A DNA stretch of 46,688 bases from Bombilactobacillus bombi (lineage in GTDB: Bacteria > Bacillota > Bacilli > Lactobacillales > Lactobacillaceae), in assembly GCF_964340835.1 (NCBI RefSeq), contig NZ_OZ204252.1. One strand, 5' to 3'. The translations under genes were made by a program, and so were the position numbers. Shown here piece after piece: positions 1 to 6,288 of this stretch. The notes under the pieces were generated by a model that saw only the letters and a list, made by a program, of their open reading frames with translations, did not search any database and was not told the origin of the DNA. Positions within the stretch are counted from its first letter, which is position 1; each line of letters starts with the position of its first letter.

Positions 1-40
1 AATTGCGCTACTCAGTTATATCGACAATCACAAGAAATAA
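1..40 (+). CDS. holin-like type I toxin, 3' part (continues from the window end)
   Basis: Codons here end in ...SYIDNHKK and a TAA stop at 38-40. Joined to 46639-46688 they make an uninterrupted 29-residue peptide starting MSVFQTLSLILLFG, one hydrophobic helix with a short charged tail. It differs from the intact copy at 40797-40886 in only two residues. Peptides of this kind (putative holin-like toxins) are made from small type I toxin-antitoxin loci and are thought to damage the membrane when antisense RNA runs out. The in-frame joining shows that the window ends are contiguous. Confidence 0.85.
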   Translation, partial: IALLSYIDNHKK

Positions 41-164
41 AAAAGCCGCCCTGTATTAACTTTGATAGGTTACAGGGTAGCTTAATGCTGTCTTATTAAC
101 TTTGTCACCGCCTTTAAAGCGGCTTACAACAAGAGTTGGTGTTGACGCACCAGCTCTTTTATTT
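40..164 (-). ncRNA. antisense RNA antitoxin of the end-spanning toxin
   Basis: On the minus strand a TATACT -10 box (complement of 171-176) precedes a hairpin (GAGCTGGTG / CACCAACTC), then a GCCGCTTTAAAGGCGG hairpin, then a terminator-like stem built from CCCTGT and ACAGGG with a T-run near 40-46. The order matches the antisense RNAs at 38929 and 40675. The RNA converges on the toxin 3' end, as in Fst/par-type loci where the two RNAs share a bidirectional terminator. The 5' end is inferred from the -10 box. Confidence 0.6.
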
Positions 165-279
165 ACATATAGTATAACATATTATTAGAAGTTTTGGATA
201 ATGCAAATCCCATAATTTATAGGTGACGCTAATGGTGTAAATCATTCAGGTTCAGATCCTAACGAAAGGAGTTGCCTAG

Positions 280-393
280 TTGTCCATTGCGGACATTCTA
301 CAATTATTTCTGGTTATAATTAGTGTTGGAACATTCGGCATTGAGTTAATCATATTAATTATAGAATTGATGAAATTTCAACCAAAAAAATAA
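280..393 (+). CDS. holin-like small hydrophobic toxin
   Basis: A 37-residue peptide begins at TTG 280, nine bases after a strong GAAAGGAG ribosome site (264-271). It starts MSIADILQLFLVIISVG, continues as one long hydrophobic helix and ends in a basic tail (KFQPKK). Length, N-terminal pattern and charge fit the putative holin-like toxin group of lactobacilli. A convergent antisense RNA promoter lies downstream. It is more divergent than the three related toxins on this plasmid, so it may be a separately acquired locus. Confidence 0.6.
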   Translation: MSIADILQLFLVIISVGTFGIELIILIIELMKFQPKK

Positions 394-394
394 C

Positions 395-518
395 CGCCTT
401 ACTTTGACCAGTATCGGATATTTTAAACAGATATAAATAATCGTAAGCGTCACCGTCTTAAACAGCTCTGTATGAGAGTTAGTGTTCTAGCACTAGCTCT
501 TTTTATTTACAGGCATTA
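395..518 (-). ncRNA. antisense RNA antitoxin of the toxin at 280-393
   Basis: On the minus strand there is a TATAAT -10 box (complement of 525-530) with an upstream TG, then a 5' hairpin (AGAGCTAGTG / CACTAACTCT) homologous to the first hairpin of the antisense RNA at 40-164. A nine-base inverted repeat, GGTGACGCT (222-230) against its complement (446-454), brackets the toxin. The 3' end is not clear; a T-rich run follows the toxin stop. Confidence 0.45.
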
Positions 519-530
519 TAACATATAGCT

Positions 531-745
531 GTTAGTTTTGAAGAAATTAATCTTATCTAGCTTTCAAATTTTTTCTTATGCAGATATTGAACTTGACTTA
601 GTTAAAACAATCATTATTTTTAAGTTTAATAATATACTATCTTTTTAAATTTACATTTTAGGACAGTTGAATGTGAATCTAATTTTGTTGTTGATCATAT
701 CAATTGCTAAAATTTTTTTTTAATATGTAGAAGAATAGTGTATTT
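531..745. other. AT-rich intergenic stretch with nothing recognised
   Basis: Between the second antitoxin promoter and the partition palindromes the sequence is very AT-rich with short A and T runs. I see no open frame with a ribosome site, no clear promoter and no strong hairpin. Confidence 0.5.
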
Positions 746-888
746 AAGGTATAAGTTATACCTTTATAAAAAGTATAACTTATACCTTAAATATATATAA
801 TTGCTGGTTTTACAGTAATTATAGTAGACAGGATTAATGATATAAGTTATACTTTAAATATCAATGATAAATAAAGTATAACTTATAC
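746..888. repeat. four partition-site palindromes upstream of parA
   Basis: The 13-base near-palindrome GTATAAGTTATAC (or its complement GTATAACTTATAC) occurs at 749-761, 773-785, 840-852 (first base A) and 876-888, in alternating orientation. Five more copies follow the ParB-like gene. Copies around a ParA operon are typical of a centromere (parS) that also serves as operator. The last copy overlaps a possible -10 box TATACT at 884-889, so binding could repress parA. Confidence 0.75.
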
Positions 889-925
889 TTTTAAAGACAA
901 TACTAGTTTAATGGGAGGAAAATAA

Positions 926-1867
926 ATGACTGCAACTACATTCACAGTTGGTAATTTTAAGGGAGGGGTTGGCAAGACTAAAATAACTACTATGCTTGCA
1001 TACGATAGTGCAATTTTAAGAAATAAAAAGACGTTAGTTATTGATTTAGATCCGCAGGCCAATGCAACAACAATTCTTGCAAGAACAGGCAACATTTCTG
1101 AAATAAATTACACAATAACGGATAAAATAATTGATCGTCATAGTAATATCTATGAAGAAAAATTACAGGCTCTACATTCAAAATTTCCTAATAAGACAAT
1201 TGAGCAAATTGCCAGTTTACCGAAAGCCTTAGAATTTATAACTAGTCAAGATCAATCACAAATTCCAATAAGTAAGTTAATATACAATATTACTAATAAT
1301 TTAGATCTTATTGGTTGTGATACCTCCTTTAAAAATTTTCCTGATTTTATTCAAATATATTCGAATGATGAGCAAAAGCAAGTTAGATTTATTAATGAAT
1401 TAATAAAACCTATTAAAGAAAATTATGACTATATTTTTATTGACGTCCCACCAACTATTTCTGCATTCTCCGATAATGCTATGGCAGCATCTGATTACAG
1501 TATTATTGCCTTTCAAACACAAGATGAATCTTTAACTGGTGTCAATAAATATGTTGGATATCAAAATTTCATGGTTGACCAGTACAATATTAATTTACAG
1601 GTGATTGCAATTGTGGCTTGCATGGTTGAACCTGATGATGATTTAGATCAGACTATTTATAAAGAAGCAAAAGAAATTTATGGTGATGTTGTTGCTGATA
1701 CAATCATTACTTATCAAAAAAGAATTAAAAAGTATTCCAGACAAGGAATACATCTCAATAAATATAAAAATGGTAATTTCGATCAATGGGATTTTAAAGC
1801 ACATAATGGGTTTAATGAAATTTTAAATGAAATAGAAGCACGTGATAAGTACTTGCGTTCTTTGTAG
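926..1867 (+). CDS. parA: ParA-type partition ATPase
   Basis: The 313-residue protein starts at ATG with GGGAGG upstream. The deviant Walker A motif KGGVGKTK lies near residues 13-20, DLDPQANATT (about 40-49) contains the A' aspartate, and FIDVPP near residue 175 is Walker B. There is no N-terminal HTH extension, so it resembles the short type Ib ParA ATPases that move plasmids over the nucleoid with a small ParB partner. The gene for that partner follows 13 bases later. Flanking palindromes supply the likely centromere and operator. Replication-linked RepB/ParA nomenclature is also used for such genes in lactobacilli. Confidence 0.9.
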   Translation: MTATTFTVGNFKGGVGKTKITTMLAYDSAILRNKKTLVIDLDPQANATTILARTGNISEINYTITDKIIDRHSNIYEEKLQALHSKFPNKTIEQIASLPKALEFITSQDQSQIPISKLIYNITNNLDLIGCDTSFKNFPDFIQIYSNDEQKQVRFINELIKPIKENYDYIFIDVPPTISAFSDNAMAASDYSIIAFQTQDESLTGVNKYVGYQNFMVDQYNINLQVIAIVACMVEPDDDLDQTIYKEAKEIYGDVVADTIITYQKRIKKYSRQGIHLNKYKNGNFDQWDFKAHNGFNEILNEIEARDKYLRSL

Positions 1868-1880
1868 GAGTTGATATTTT

Positions 1881-2315
1881 ATGGCTAATAAACGTAATTT
1901 TTCAATTGGTTCAGAAGGAAAGAGAGAATTTACTCAATTGGTTAAGAAACCAAGTAATGAGGCAAAAGAAGTTAAAATAGCTGGGGCTTATAATTTTGGT
2001 TCTGCTAGCACTTCTATAAGCAATAGCATTAATGAAGATAATCAAGTAAAAAAGCAAAAACAAGGAAGACCCGTAGAAATAACAGATGTTAGATATAAAG
2101 TATGTAAACCTAAAAAAATATCGCCAGCGTTAGAAAGTAAATTAGCTTGCTTACAAGATTATATGATTGAGTTTGCAGATGAAACAAAAAGAATAACATT
2201 TGATAAAATGGTCGATACGTTAGCAAATTCATATATAGATACAAAACTTGTTGAATCAAAACGAGAACATTTAAAAAAAGAAATAAAAAAAGATTTTGAT
2301 AATCTGAAGCGTTAA
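1881..2315 (+). CDS. ParB-like centromere-binding protein
   Basis: The 144-residue basic protein starts 13 bases after parA, with GGAG upstream. Residues 1-75 are polar and probably flexible, including a short KKQKQGRP stretch. The C-terminal half (from KKISPALESKLACLQ) is predicted to be helical and ends in a lysine-rich helix. Size and position fit the small DNA-binding partners of type Ib ParA proteins, which bind palindromic iterons like those at 749-888 and 2329-2496. I see no definite HTH or ribbon-helix-helix signature, so the role rests mainly on context. Confidence 0.65.
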   Translation: MANKRNFSIGSEGKREFTQLVKKPSNEAKEVKIAGAYNFGSASTSISNSINEDNQVKKQKQGRPVEITDVRYKVCKPKKISPALESKLACLQDYMIEFADETKRITFDKMVDTLANSYIDTKLVESKREHLKKEIKKDFDNLKR

Positions 2316-2328
2316 TTTCTATATTAAG

Positions 2329-2496
2329 GTATAAGTTATACGTATAATTTTGTTTGAAAAGTATAACTTATACCTTAATTTTTGTTTCTAAGTGTTATGT
2401 AATTAGGATATTATTAAAATATTTACGGTATAAGTTATACCATAAATAACATTAAAGTATAACTTATACCGTAAATATTAAAAATATAAGTTATAC
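2329..2496. repeat. five partition-site palindromes downstream of the ParB-like gene
   Basis: GTATAAGTTATAC-type copies lie at 2329-2341, 2361-2373, 2428-2440, 2457-2469 and 2484-2496 (the last begins with A), again alternating in orientation. With the four upstream copies they enclose the partition operon. They could be the parS centromere or replication iterons beside the origin. Confidence 0.75.
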
Positions 2497-2565
2497 CGTA
2501 ATTCCTACTATGTTGTATTCTTTGTTTTAACATGTTATATTCAATTTATTAATTCAAAAAAGCTT

Positions 2566-2595
2566 TTGACTTATTTATCTAAATAATTATATTAT
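2566..2595 (+). promoter_or_regulatory. candidate promoter entering the structured-RNA region
   Basis: TTGACT (2566-2571), an 18-base spacer and TATTAT (2590-2595) would start a plus-strand transcript near 2602. That transcript would run across the short minus-strand RNA and into the large structured region. The spacing is acceptable but the boxes are not perfect. Confidence 0.4.
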
Positions 2596-2623
2596 TGTAT
2601 TGACAAAAAACGACAAAACAAAA

Positions 2624-2710
2624 AAGCCATGGATGTATTCCATGACTTCATAAAAGAAAAAAGCGCACCCAACTGGTAATTGGGAGCACCACAAACCAAA
2701 CATAATGTGG
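2624..2710 (-). ncRNA. short minus-strand RNA, candidate copy-control antisense RNA
   Basis: A good promoter reads leftward: -35 TTTACA (complement of 2738-2743), 17-base spacer, -10 TATAAT (complement of 2715-2720). The transcript opens with a CCACATTATG / TTTGTGG hairpin (2689-2710). A CCCAATT / AGTTGGG terminator with six Ts follows (2657-2687), then a second terminator (CATGGA / TCCATG, T-run at 2624-2629). Expected products are about 54 or 85 nt. No reading frame with a ribosome site is present. It lies opposite the 5' part of a possible long plus-strand RNA, as RNAI does to RNAII in ColE1. Confidence 0.6.
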
Positions 2711-2744
2711 TTCTATTATATAACATTATCTCTATGTTGTAAAT

Positions 2745-3082
2745 GCGTTTGATTTCGAAAATCTGGGAGACAAGCCAGAAGAGATAAGCACTAAGTTAGC
2801 TCTAAGTGAATTGAAGCTTACGGCAGCCGCTAATTGTGTGTGATGAAAAGTAGACAGGCAGGTTACCTACCCGCCGCCTCAAAAAGAAAATTAGGTAGTC
2901 ACTGGTTGAATCACTCTCATTCAGTGGCTGGGTTCAGCGCTAACCCGTGGACTAGAGGCCACTAACTAATAGCGTGGGTGGTAAAACGATTGAGTTTAAG
3001 AAGTTATTAAAACAATGATCTTAGCACGAGATTATATCGAACAATAGAAAATAAGATATAACGCCAACAAGGGCGTTTTTTT
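2745..3082 (+). ncRNA. large structured non-coding RNA (possibly ROOL-like or a replication RNA)
   Basis: There is no plausible gene here, and base composition is richer in G+C than around it. Many stems can be drawn. Three nest in 2891-2971: ATTAG+TAGT with ACTA+CTAAT, inside it AGTGGC with GCCACT, and inside that GGGTT with AACCC. Other stems are CTGG/CCAG (2764-2778), a GGC..GGT / ACC..GCC hairpin (2857-2875) and CACTG/CAGTG. It ends at a good intrinsic terminator. Long, abundant, ornate RNAs (the ROOL class) are known from Lactobacillus plasmids and phages, but I cannot confirm the class by eye. The 5' end is uncertain and could be near 2602. Confidence 0.5.
3061..3082 (+). terminator. 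intrinsic terminator of the large RNA
   Basis: The stem ACGCC (3061-3065) pairs with GGCGT (3072-3076) and is followed by seven Ts. It works only in the plus direction, which sets the strand of the structured RNA. Confidence 0.7.
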
Positions 3083-3290
3083 GTTGGCCAGAACACAGTT
3101 CTGACAATGCTAAGGGCTCCAAAAGAGCCGCAAATGAGTGACAACTGACGGGACGTATTGACCGACGAGCAAATGACAAGTATTTGTATCCTGATTAAAA
3201 ATCAGGGTACAAATCTGCCCTCAAAAACATATCTCCCTCTAAGCAAATGGCAAAACCCTTTGTGAGTCAAGTACTTTAGGTGTGTTTTTA
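3083..3290 (+). other. further structured non-coding stretch
   Basis: Successive hairpins are visible: CAGAAC/GTTCTG (3091-3105), GGCTC/GAGCC (3115-3128), and a long ATTTGTA..CCTGATT / AATCAG..TACAAAT stem (3181-3214). No reading frame or ribosome site is present. It could be a 3' domain of the large RNA on read-through, or part of the origin. Confidence 0.4.
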
Positions 3291-3319
3291 TATATTTATT
3301 TAAAAATATTAAATTTTTA

Positions 3320-3348
3320 TTGACAGTTGAGATATGTTTGTTTAAAGT
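3320..3348 (+). promoter_or_regulatory. promoter of a second structured transcript
   Basis: A perfect TTGACA (3320-3325), a 17-base spacer and TAAAGT (3343-3348) point rightward. No gene starts within 500 bases, so the first product should be non-coding RNA. Confidence 0.55.
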
Positions 3349-3364
3349 AAAAGCGTAATTAGAC

Positions 3365-3530
3365 TTTCAGAGTCTTTTATTTTGAAAATATGCAAAATAA
3401 AAGAAGAGTGGTAACAAGGAGGTCCCCACTTCCAAGTTACCGTAATTATCACAATCACGTGTGAGAATTACTTTTACTCTCCAAGTGAGAGCACAGTAAT
3501 TACCAGTTACTTGTGCCTCACATTGGATAT
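3365..3530 (+). ncRNA. hairpin-rich untranslated RNA or long leader
   Basis: Downstream of the 3320 promoter lie consecutive stems: CTTTTATTTT (3374-3383) with AAAATAAAAG (3394-3403); GGTAAC (3410-3415) with GTTACC (3436-3441); GTAATT (3442-3447) with AATTAC (3466-3471), containing TCAC/GTGTGA; and CTCTC (3477-3481) with GAGAG (3487-3491). The density of perfect stems argues for a selected RNA or cruciform structure. Its role is unknown. It could be a leader of the 3863 gene or an origin element. Confidence 0.4.
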
Positions 3531-3724
3531 TTTAGCATATCAGTATTAATCAGCAACTAAGTTTTATGTTGTTTTTTGTCAAACACAATTATTTAATTTC
3601 TTTTTTTAGACGCTAATTATAACTAGTGGTGTATTTTCAAGTATTCTCCTTTCATGTATATAAGTTAAAATAATAATTGTGTGTTGATCTAATATTGATA
3701 TGGCATTAATAGCTAAAATTTGAG

Positions 3725-3763
3725 TAGGGTATTCATCGCATTAGTGGTGAGTATCCTTTTTTA
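3725..3763 (+). terminator. terminator-like hairpin ahead of the 3863 gene
   Basis: AGGGTATTC pairs, with G-T wobbles, with GAGTATCCT and is followed by six Ts. It would stop transcripts from the 3320 promoter before the next gene, or act as an attenuator. Confidence 0.45.
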
Positions 3764-3862
3764 GTTGCTGTTATAAAGATTGCTGGAATAGAAAGTCTAA
3801 TTACTTTTTTGGAAATCAGGCACGTATGTGCGATATTACTGATTTTGAAGGGAGATGATGAA

Positions 3863-4252
3863 TTGAAACAGGTATTATATACGAATCGAGGTGTTGCTAA
3901 TAAGAAAAATGGTTTAAAAAGAATTATAACTTTTGGGGAGAGATTTAAAACTAGTGATTTAATTCATACAGCTCATTCTGTTAAGTTGTATGATGGCAAG
4001 GTTTTTATCAACTTAGGATCTGGACTTTTTGTTCAAGATAATAACGTTAGAAATATTAAGACTTTAGAATATATTTATAAGTCAGCTAAGACTGTGATGG
4101 ATTCACAGCATAGATTGATTGCAAAGCGTGTGAAGGTTATGCCAGATAAAGTTTCAACTAGATATTGGAAAACGTTGCAGCAAGATCCTTATTTTCGTGC
4201 TAGCGATTATCAATTACGTCGTGTGAGAATCCAATTTAAAAAAGTTAGATAA
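3863..4252 (+). CDS. unknown 129-residue basic protein
   Basis: The TTG at 3863 is chosen because GGGAG lies eight bases upstream; the longer frame from 3809 has no ribosome site. The protein has no signal peptide or membrane helix. The middle (FGERFKTSDLIHTAHSVKL then DGKVFINLGSGLFV) reads like a small beta-rich fold, faintly similar to SLAP/SH3-like modules of lactobacilli. The C-terminus is very basic (YQLRRVRIQFKKVR) and could bind nucleic acid. It stands alone between two structured non-coding regions. It is a possible but unrecognised replication or copy-control protein. Confidence 0.55.
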   Translation: MKQVLYTNRGVANKKNGLKRIITFGERFKTSDLIHTAHSVKLYDGKVFINLGSGLFVQDNNVRNIKTLEYIYKSAKTVMDSQHRLIAKRVKVMPDKVSTRYWKTLQQDPYFRASDYQLRRVRIQFKKVR

Positions 4253-4296
4253 TCTGTATTTAAGACTACTGTTTCATGCAAGTATTTTAATTATTA

Positions 4297-4318
4297 TTTG
4301 TCCTTTGAAAACTGAATA
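4297..4318 (+). promoter_or_regulatory. rRNA-type boxA antitermination element
   Basis: TTTGTCCTTTGAAAACTGAA differs by one base from the boxA core TGTTCTTTGAAAACT found in rRNA leaders and spacers of lactobacilli and bacilli. In rRNA operons boxA recruits NusB/S10 and makes polymerase resist termination in untranslated RNA. No rRNA sequence follows; a hairpin-rich 310-base leader does. Confidence 0.55.
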
Positions 4319-4628
4319 TAACAATCTTTGATCCTAGTAATAACTGCAGCAATTACTAGGGGAAGTCATTAACTTGGCGAGAGGGTATAAAAACATAAGA
4401 TTTTGCAGTATATAAAATTCTAGTTCCTGATATTATGCTAAAAATCAGGGTTGTGGTTTTAGCGGTCTCCAAAAACGCTAGTTTTACTTAAAAAAATATT
4501 TGTAGGCAATAGTAGCCTTAAGTCCAGTAAGGACAGATTTTAAGAATACTTAAAAAGTTAATTAGGTTTTAAAGTTCAGTATTTTCGGTGTTAATACTAA
4601 AATAAATTTAATGAATTGAAGCAATTTT
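4319..4628 (+). ncRNA. structured untranslated leader of the BRCT operon
   Basis: There are no genes in this stretch. Stems include CCTAGTAAT (4333-4341) with ATTACTAGG (4352-4360), CCTGAT (4426-4431) with ATCAGG (4445-4450), TAGCG (4461-4465) with CGCTA (4477-4481), and GGC/GCC and GTCC/GGAC pairs near 4504-4534. The CCTGAT..ATCAGGG element and a following CTCC-AAAA hairpin recall the stretch at 3115-3214, so the two regions may be related RNAs. It leads directly into the five-gene operon at 4629. Confidence 0.45.
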
Positions 4629-5279
4629 ATGAAATATGAGAATATTACTTACTCTAATCTTTTAGAAGAGTTGGATCGCAAGGCAGCTCTTAATTTAGTT
4701 TGTGATTTTGATTTGACTAATAAGGATTATTATCATGTATTGGAAAATATTAAATTGTATTTTCCTCAAAATACTAAGTTTCTTGAGCTAAAGCATATTG
4801 ACAAACCTTGTTTACCTTTAAAAGTTCAACGTCTTTATAACAATGTTTATTTGAAAATTAAAATTACAAATTTAAGCTTTACAGAATTTCAAGTAATTGT
4901 TGATATTTTAAATATCACATTTAAATATAAAACAAATTTTTTGGAATTTTTAAAATTTCAATTAGGAAAAGATAAAAAAAATTATCAAATAAAAATTAAG
5001 TGTATATCATTTTTACCTGCGATAAAATTTTATTCTCAAATAAAGGCTGGCCAAAAATTATTAAATACTAAAGAACTTACAGAATATGTTGTAATTAAAA
5101 CAGAAAAAGGAAAAATTTATTATTTCAAAAACACAAGATTTAGACGATTAATGCAACATTTTATGTCTTACAAAGTGTTTGCTGATGATAGTAAAAGTAC
5201 TAATTATCTTAATTTTTATAATAATTTTGTTTTAAAATCTGATAATACCGTTAAAAATGATGTCAGAGGTGAAATATGA
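4629..5279 (+). CDS. unknown 216-residue protein, first gene of the BRCT operon
   Basis: A basic soluble protein without signal peptide or membrane segments, lysine- and aromatic-rich (KTNFLEFLKFQLGKDKKNYQ near the middle). I recognise no family. It starts at ATG after a weak ribosome site (GAAG) and follows the long boxA leader. Its stop overlaps the next start by four bases (ATGA), so the two are probably co-translated. Given the lack of a known Rep gene, this is one candidate for an unfamiliar initiator or RNA-binding protein, but nothing in the sequence proves that. Confidence 0.6.
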   Translation: MKYENITYSNLLEELDRKAALNLVCDFDLTNKDYYHVLENIKLYFPQNTKFLELKHIDKPCLPLKVQRLYNNVYLKIKITNLSFTEFQVIVDILNITFKYKTNFLEFLKFQLGKDKKNYQIKIKCISFLPAIKFYSQIKAGQKLLNTKELTEYVVIKTEKGKIYYFKNTRFRRLMQHFMSYKVFADDSKSTNYLNFYNNFVLKSDNTVKNDVRGEI

Positions 5280-5791
5280 GGAATAAGATTTTAAATAGAT
5301 TTATTAATATTTTAAAAAAACATGAAAAAAACACTTCTATTATTGAGTATCCAGAACATTATGTCGATAAATTTCCTTTAATTTCTGGAATTACAACTGG
5401 ATATTCAAAAACCGAAGTATTACCTTATGATTTTACTGATAAAAAAATTATATTAATTAATCAATCAGGTACTTTAAATTTAGATAAAATTACCAATTTA
5501 GGGATAGCTCTTGGAGTTAATATTCAGTCAGAATTGTCAGATGATTTAGATGTTTTAGTTATAGGGAATCAGGGGCAAGCCTGGGAAACAAATCTGAATG
5601 ATAATTCTGATTTAAAATATGCCGAAGAACACAATATTGAAGTTATTTCTGAATGTGACTTCTGGTTGTGGTGTATTTTAGAATTAGAAGTTTATCAAAG
5701 CGAGGCATTTTCTTATAAATTTGAGCGCGAATTAAAACATTGGCAATTAAAAAATGATAGTAAAGTTTCAAGTGTGTTAGTAAAGGATTAA
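5276..5791 (+). CDS. BRCT-domain protein (171 residues)
   Basis: After a 45-residue lead, the stretch from DFTDKKIILINQSG to EVISECDFWLWC follows the BRCT pattern: first strand, helix with a GxxxGxxI turn (LGIALGVNI), DVLVIGNQG third strand, then helix, the I-x-VISExDF strand-loop and an aromatic last helix. BRCT modules bind phosphoproteins or DNA ends and occur at the C-terminus of bacterial LigA and near DnaQ-type exonucleases. Here there is no ligase or exonuclease part. The gene overlaps the gene before it by four bases and comes four bases before the next. A second, clearer BRCT protein follows. Confidence 0.7.
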   Translation: MRNKILNRFINILKKHEKNTSIIEYPEHYVDKFPLISGITTGYSKTEVLPYDFTDKKIILINQSGTLNLDKITNLGIALGVNIQSELSDDLDVLVIGNQGQAWETNLNDNSDLKYAEEHNIEVISECDFWLWCILELEVYQSEAFSYKFERELKHWQLKNDSKVSSVLVKD

Positions 5792-5795
5792 ACAA

Positions 5796-5975
5796 ATGAC
5801 AAAGACAATTAAAGAGTTAAATCAGGAATTATTTCGACTGTATGGTTTAGATGGCGCGACTATTTGGGAAGATAAGCCTGATCAAGAAATTAGTGAAGAA
5901 GAATACCAAAGACGTTTAAAAGTTGGTCAATCCATTGTTACTATTTTTGATGAGATAGAAAATAATGATGAATAA
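5796..5975 (+). CDS. small acidic protein between the BRCT genes (59 residues)
   Basis: An ATG frame beginning MTKTIKELNQELFRLYG and ending EIENNDE with TAA at 5973-5975. It is placed four bases after the previous stop, with AAGGA ten bases upstream. It is very acidic and probably helical. Its 3' end overlaps the start of the next gene, which suggests translational coupling. The small acidic character next to basic partners could mean a regulator or DNA mimic, but that is only a guess. Confidence 0.6.
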   Translation: MTKTIKELNQELFRLYGLDGATIWEDKPDQEISEEEYQRRLKVGQSIVTIFDEIENNDE

Positions 5976-6267
5976 TCAATTATACGATTTAACGCATAAG
6001 CGGATAGTTTTTACGGGGCAATTGGCTTCATTGACTCGTCAACAGGCGTTTTTGTTGGCGAAGGCTTTAGGAGCTTTACCACAACGTAATTCGTCAGAAA
6101 ATTTGGATTATGTTATTGCAGGGGTAATCAATAAGAGTTTTGCGACAGAATTAACTACCAAAAAGTTGATATTCGCCCAAAAACATTCTATTACTATAAT
6201 CTCGGAAAGAGATTTTTTGATTTGGGTGATTAGGAAAATTGAACATTTAAAAAATTTCATTAATTAA
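5965..6267 (+). CDS. stand-alone BRCT-domain protein (100 residues)
   Basis: Almost the whole protein is one BRCT domain. KRIVFTGQLASLTRQQAF matches the canonical K-x-hVFTG-x-L-x-x-hTR start seen in LigA. It continues with LAKALGALPQ, LDYVIAG, then KKLIFAQKHSITIISERDFL, the usual K-x-x-x-A-x-x-x-x-I-x-IISExxF end. No catalytic domain is present. It overlaps the 59-residue gene. It could compete with or recruit host LigA or DNA polymerase III factors at the plasmid origin. That function is inferred. Confidence 0.85.
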   Translation: MMNNQLYDLTHKRIVFTGQLASLTRQQAFLLAKALGALPQRNSSENLDYVIAGVINKSFATELTTKKLIFAQKHSITIISERDFLIWVIRKIEHLKNFIN

Positions 6268-6288
6268 AAAGTAAAAGTAGGTGATTAA

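Noticed and set aside
749..2496. Repeats considered as a CRISPR array
   Set aside because: They are short palindromes with irregular, non-unique AT-rich spacing around parA; there are no cas genes.
2745..3082. RNase P RNA, tmRNA or 6S RNA for the large structured region
   Set aside because: None of the conserved strings that I know for these RNAs is present, and such genes are chromosomal.
4297..4628. Possible rRNA fragment because of the boxA-like string
   Set aside because: No 16S or 23S sequence follows; only the antitermination motif is similar.
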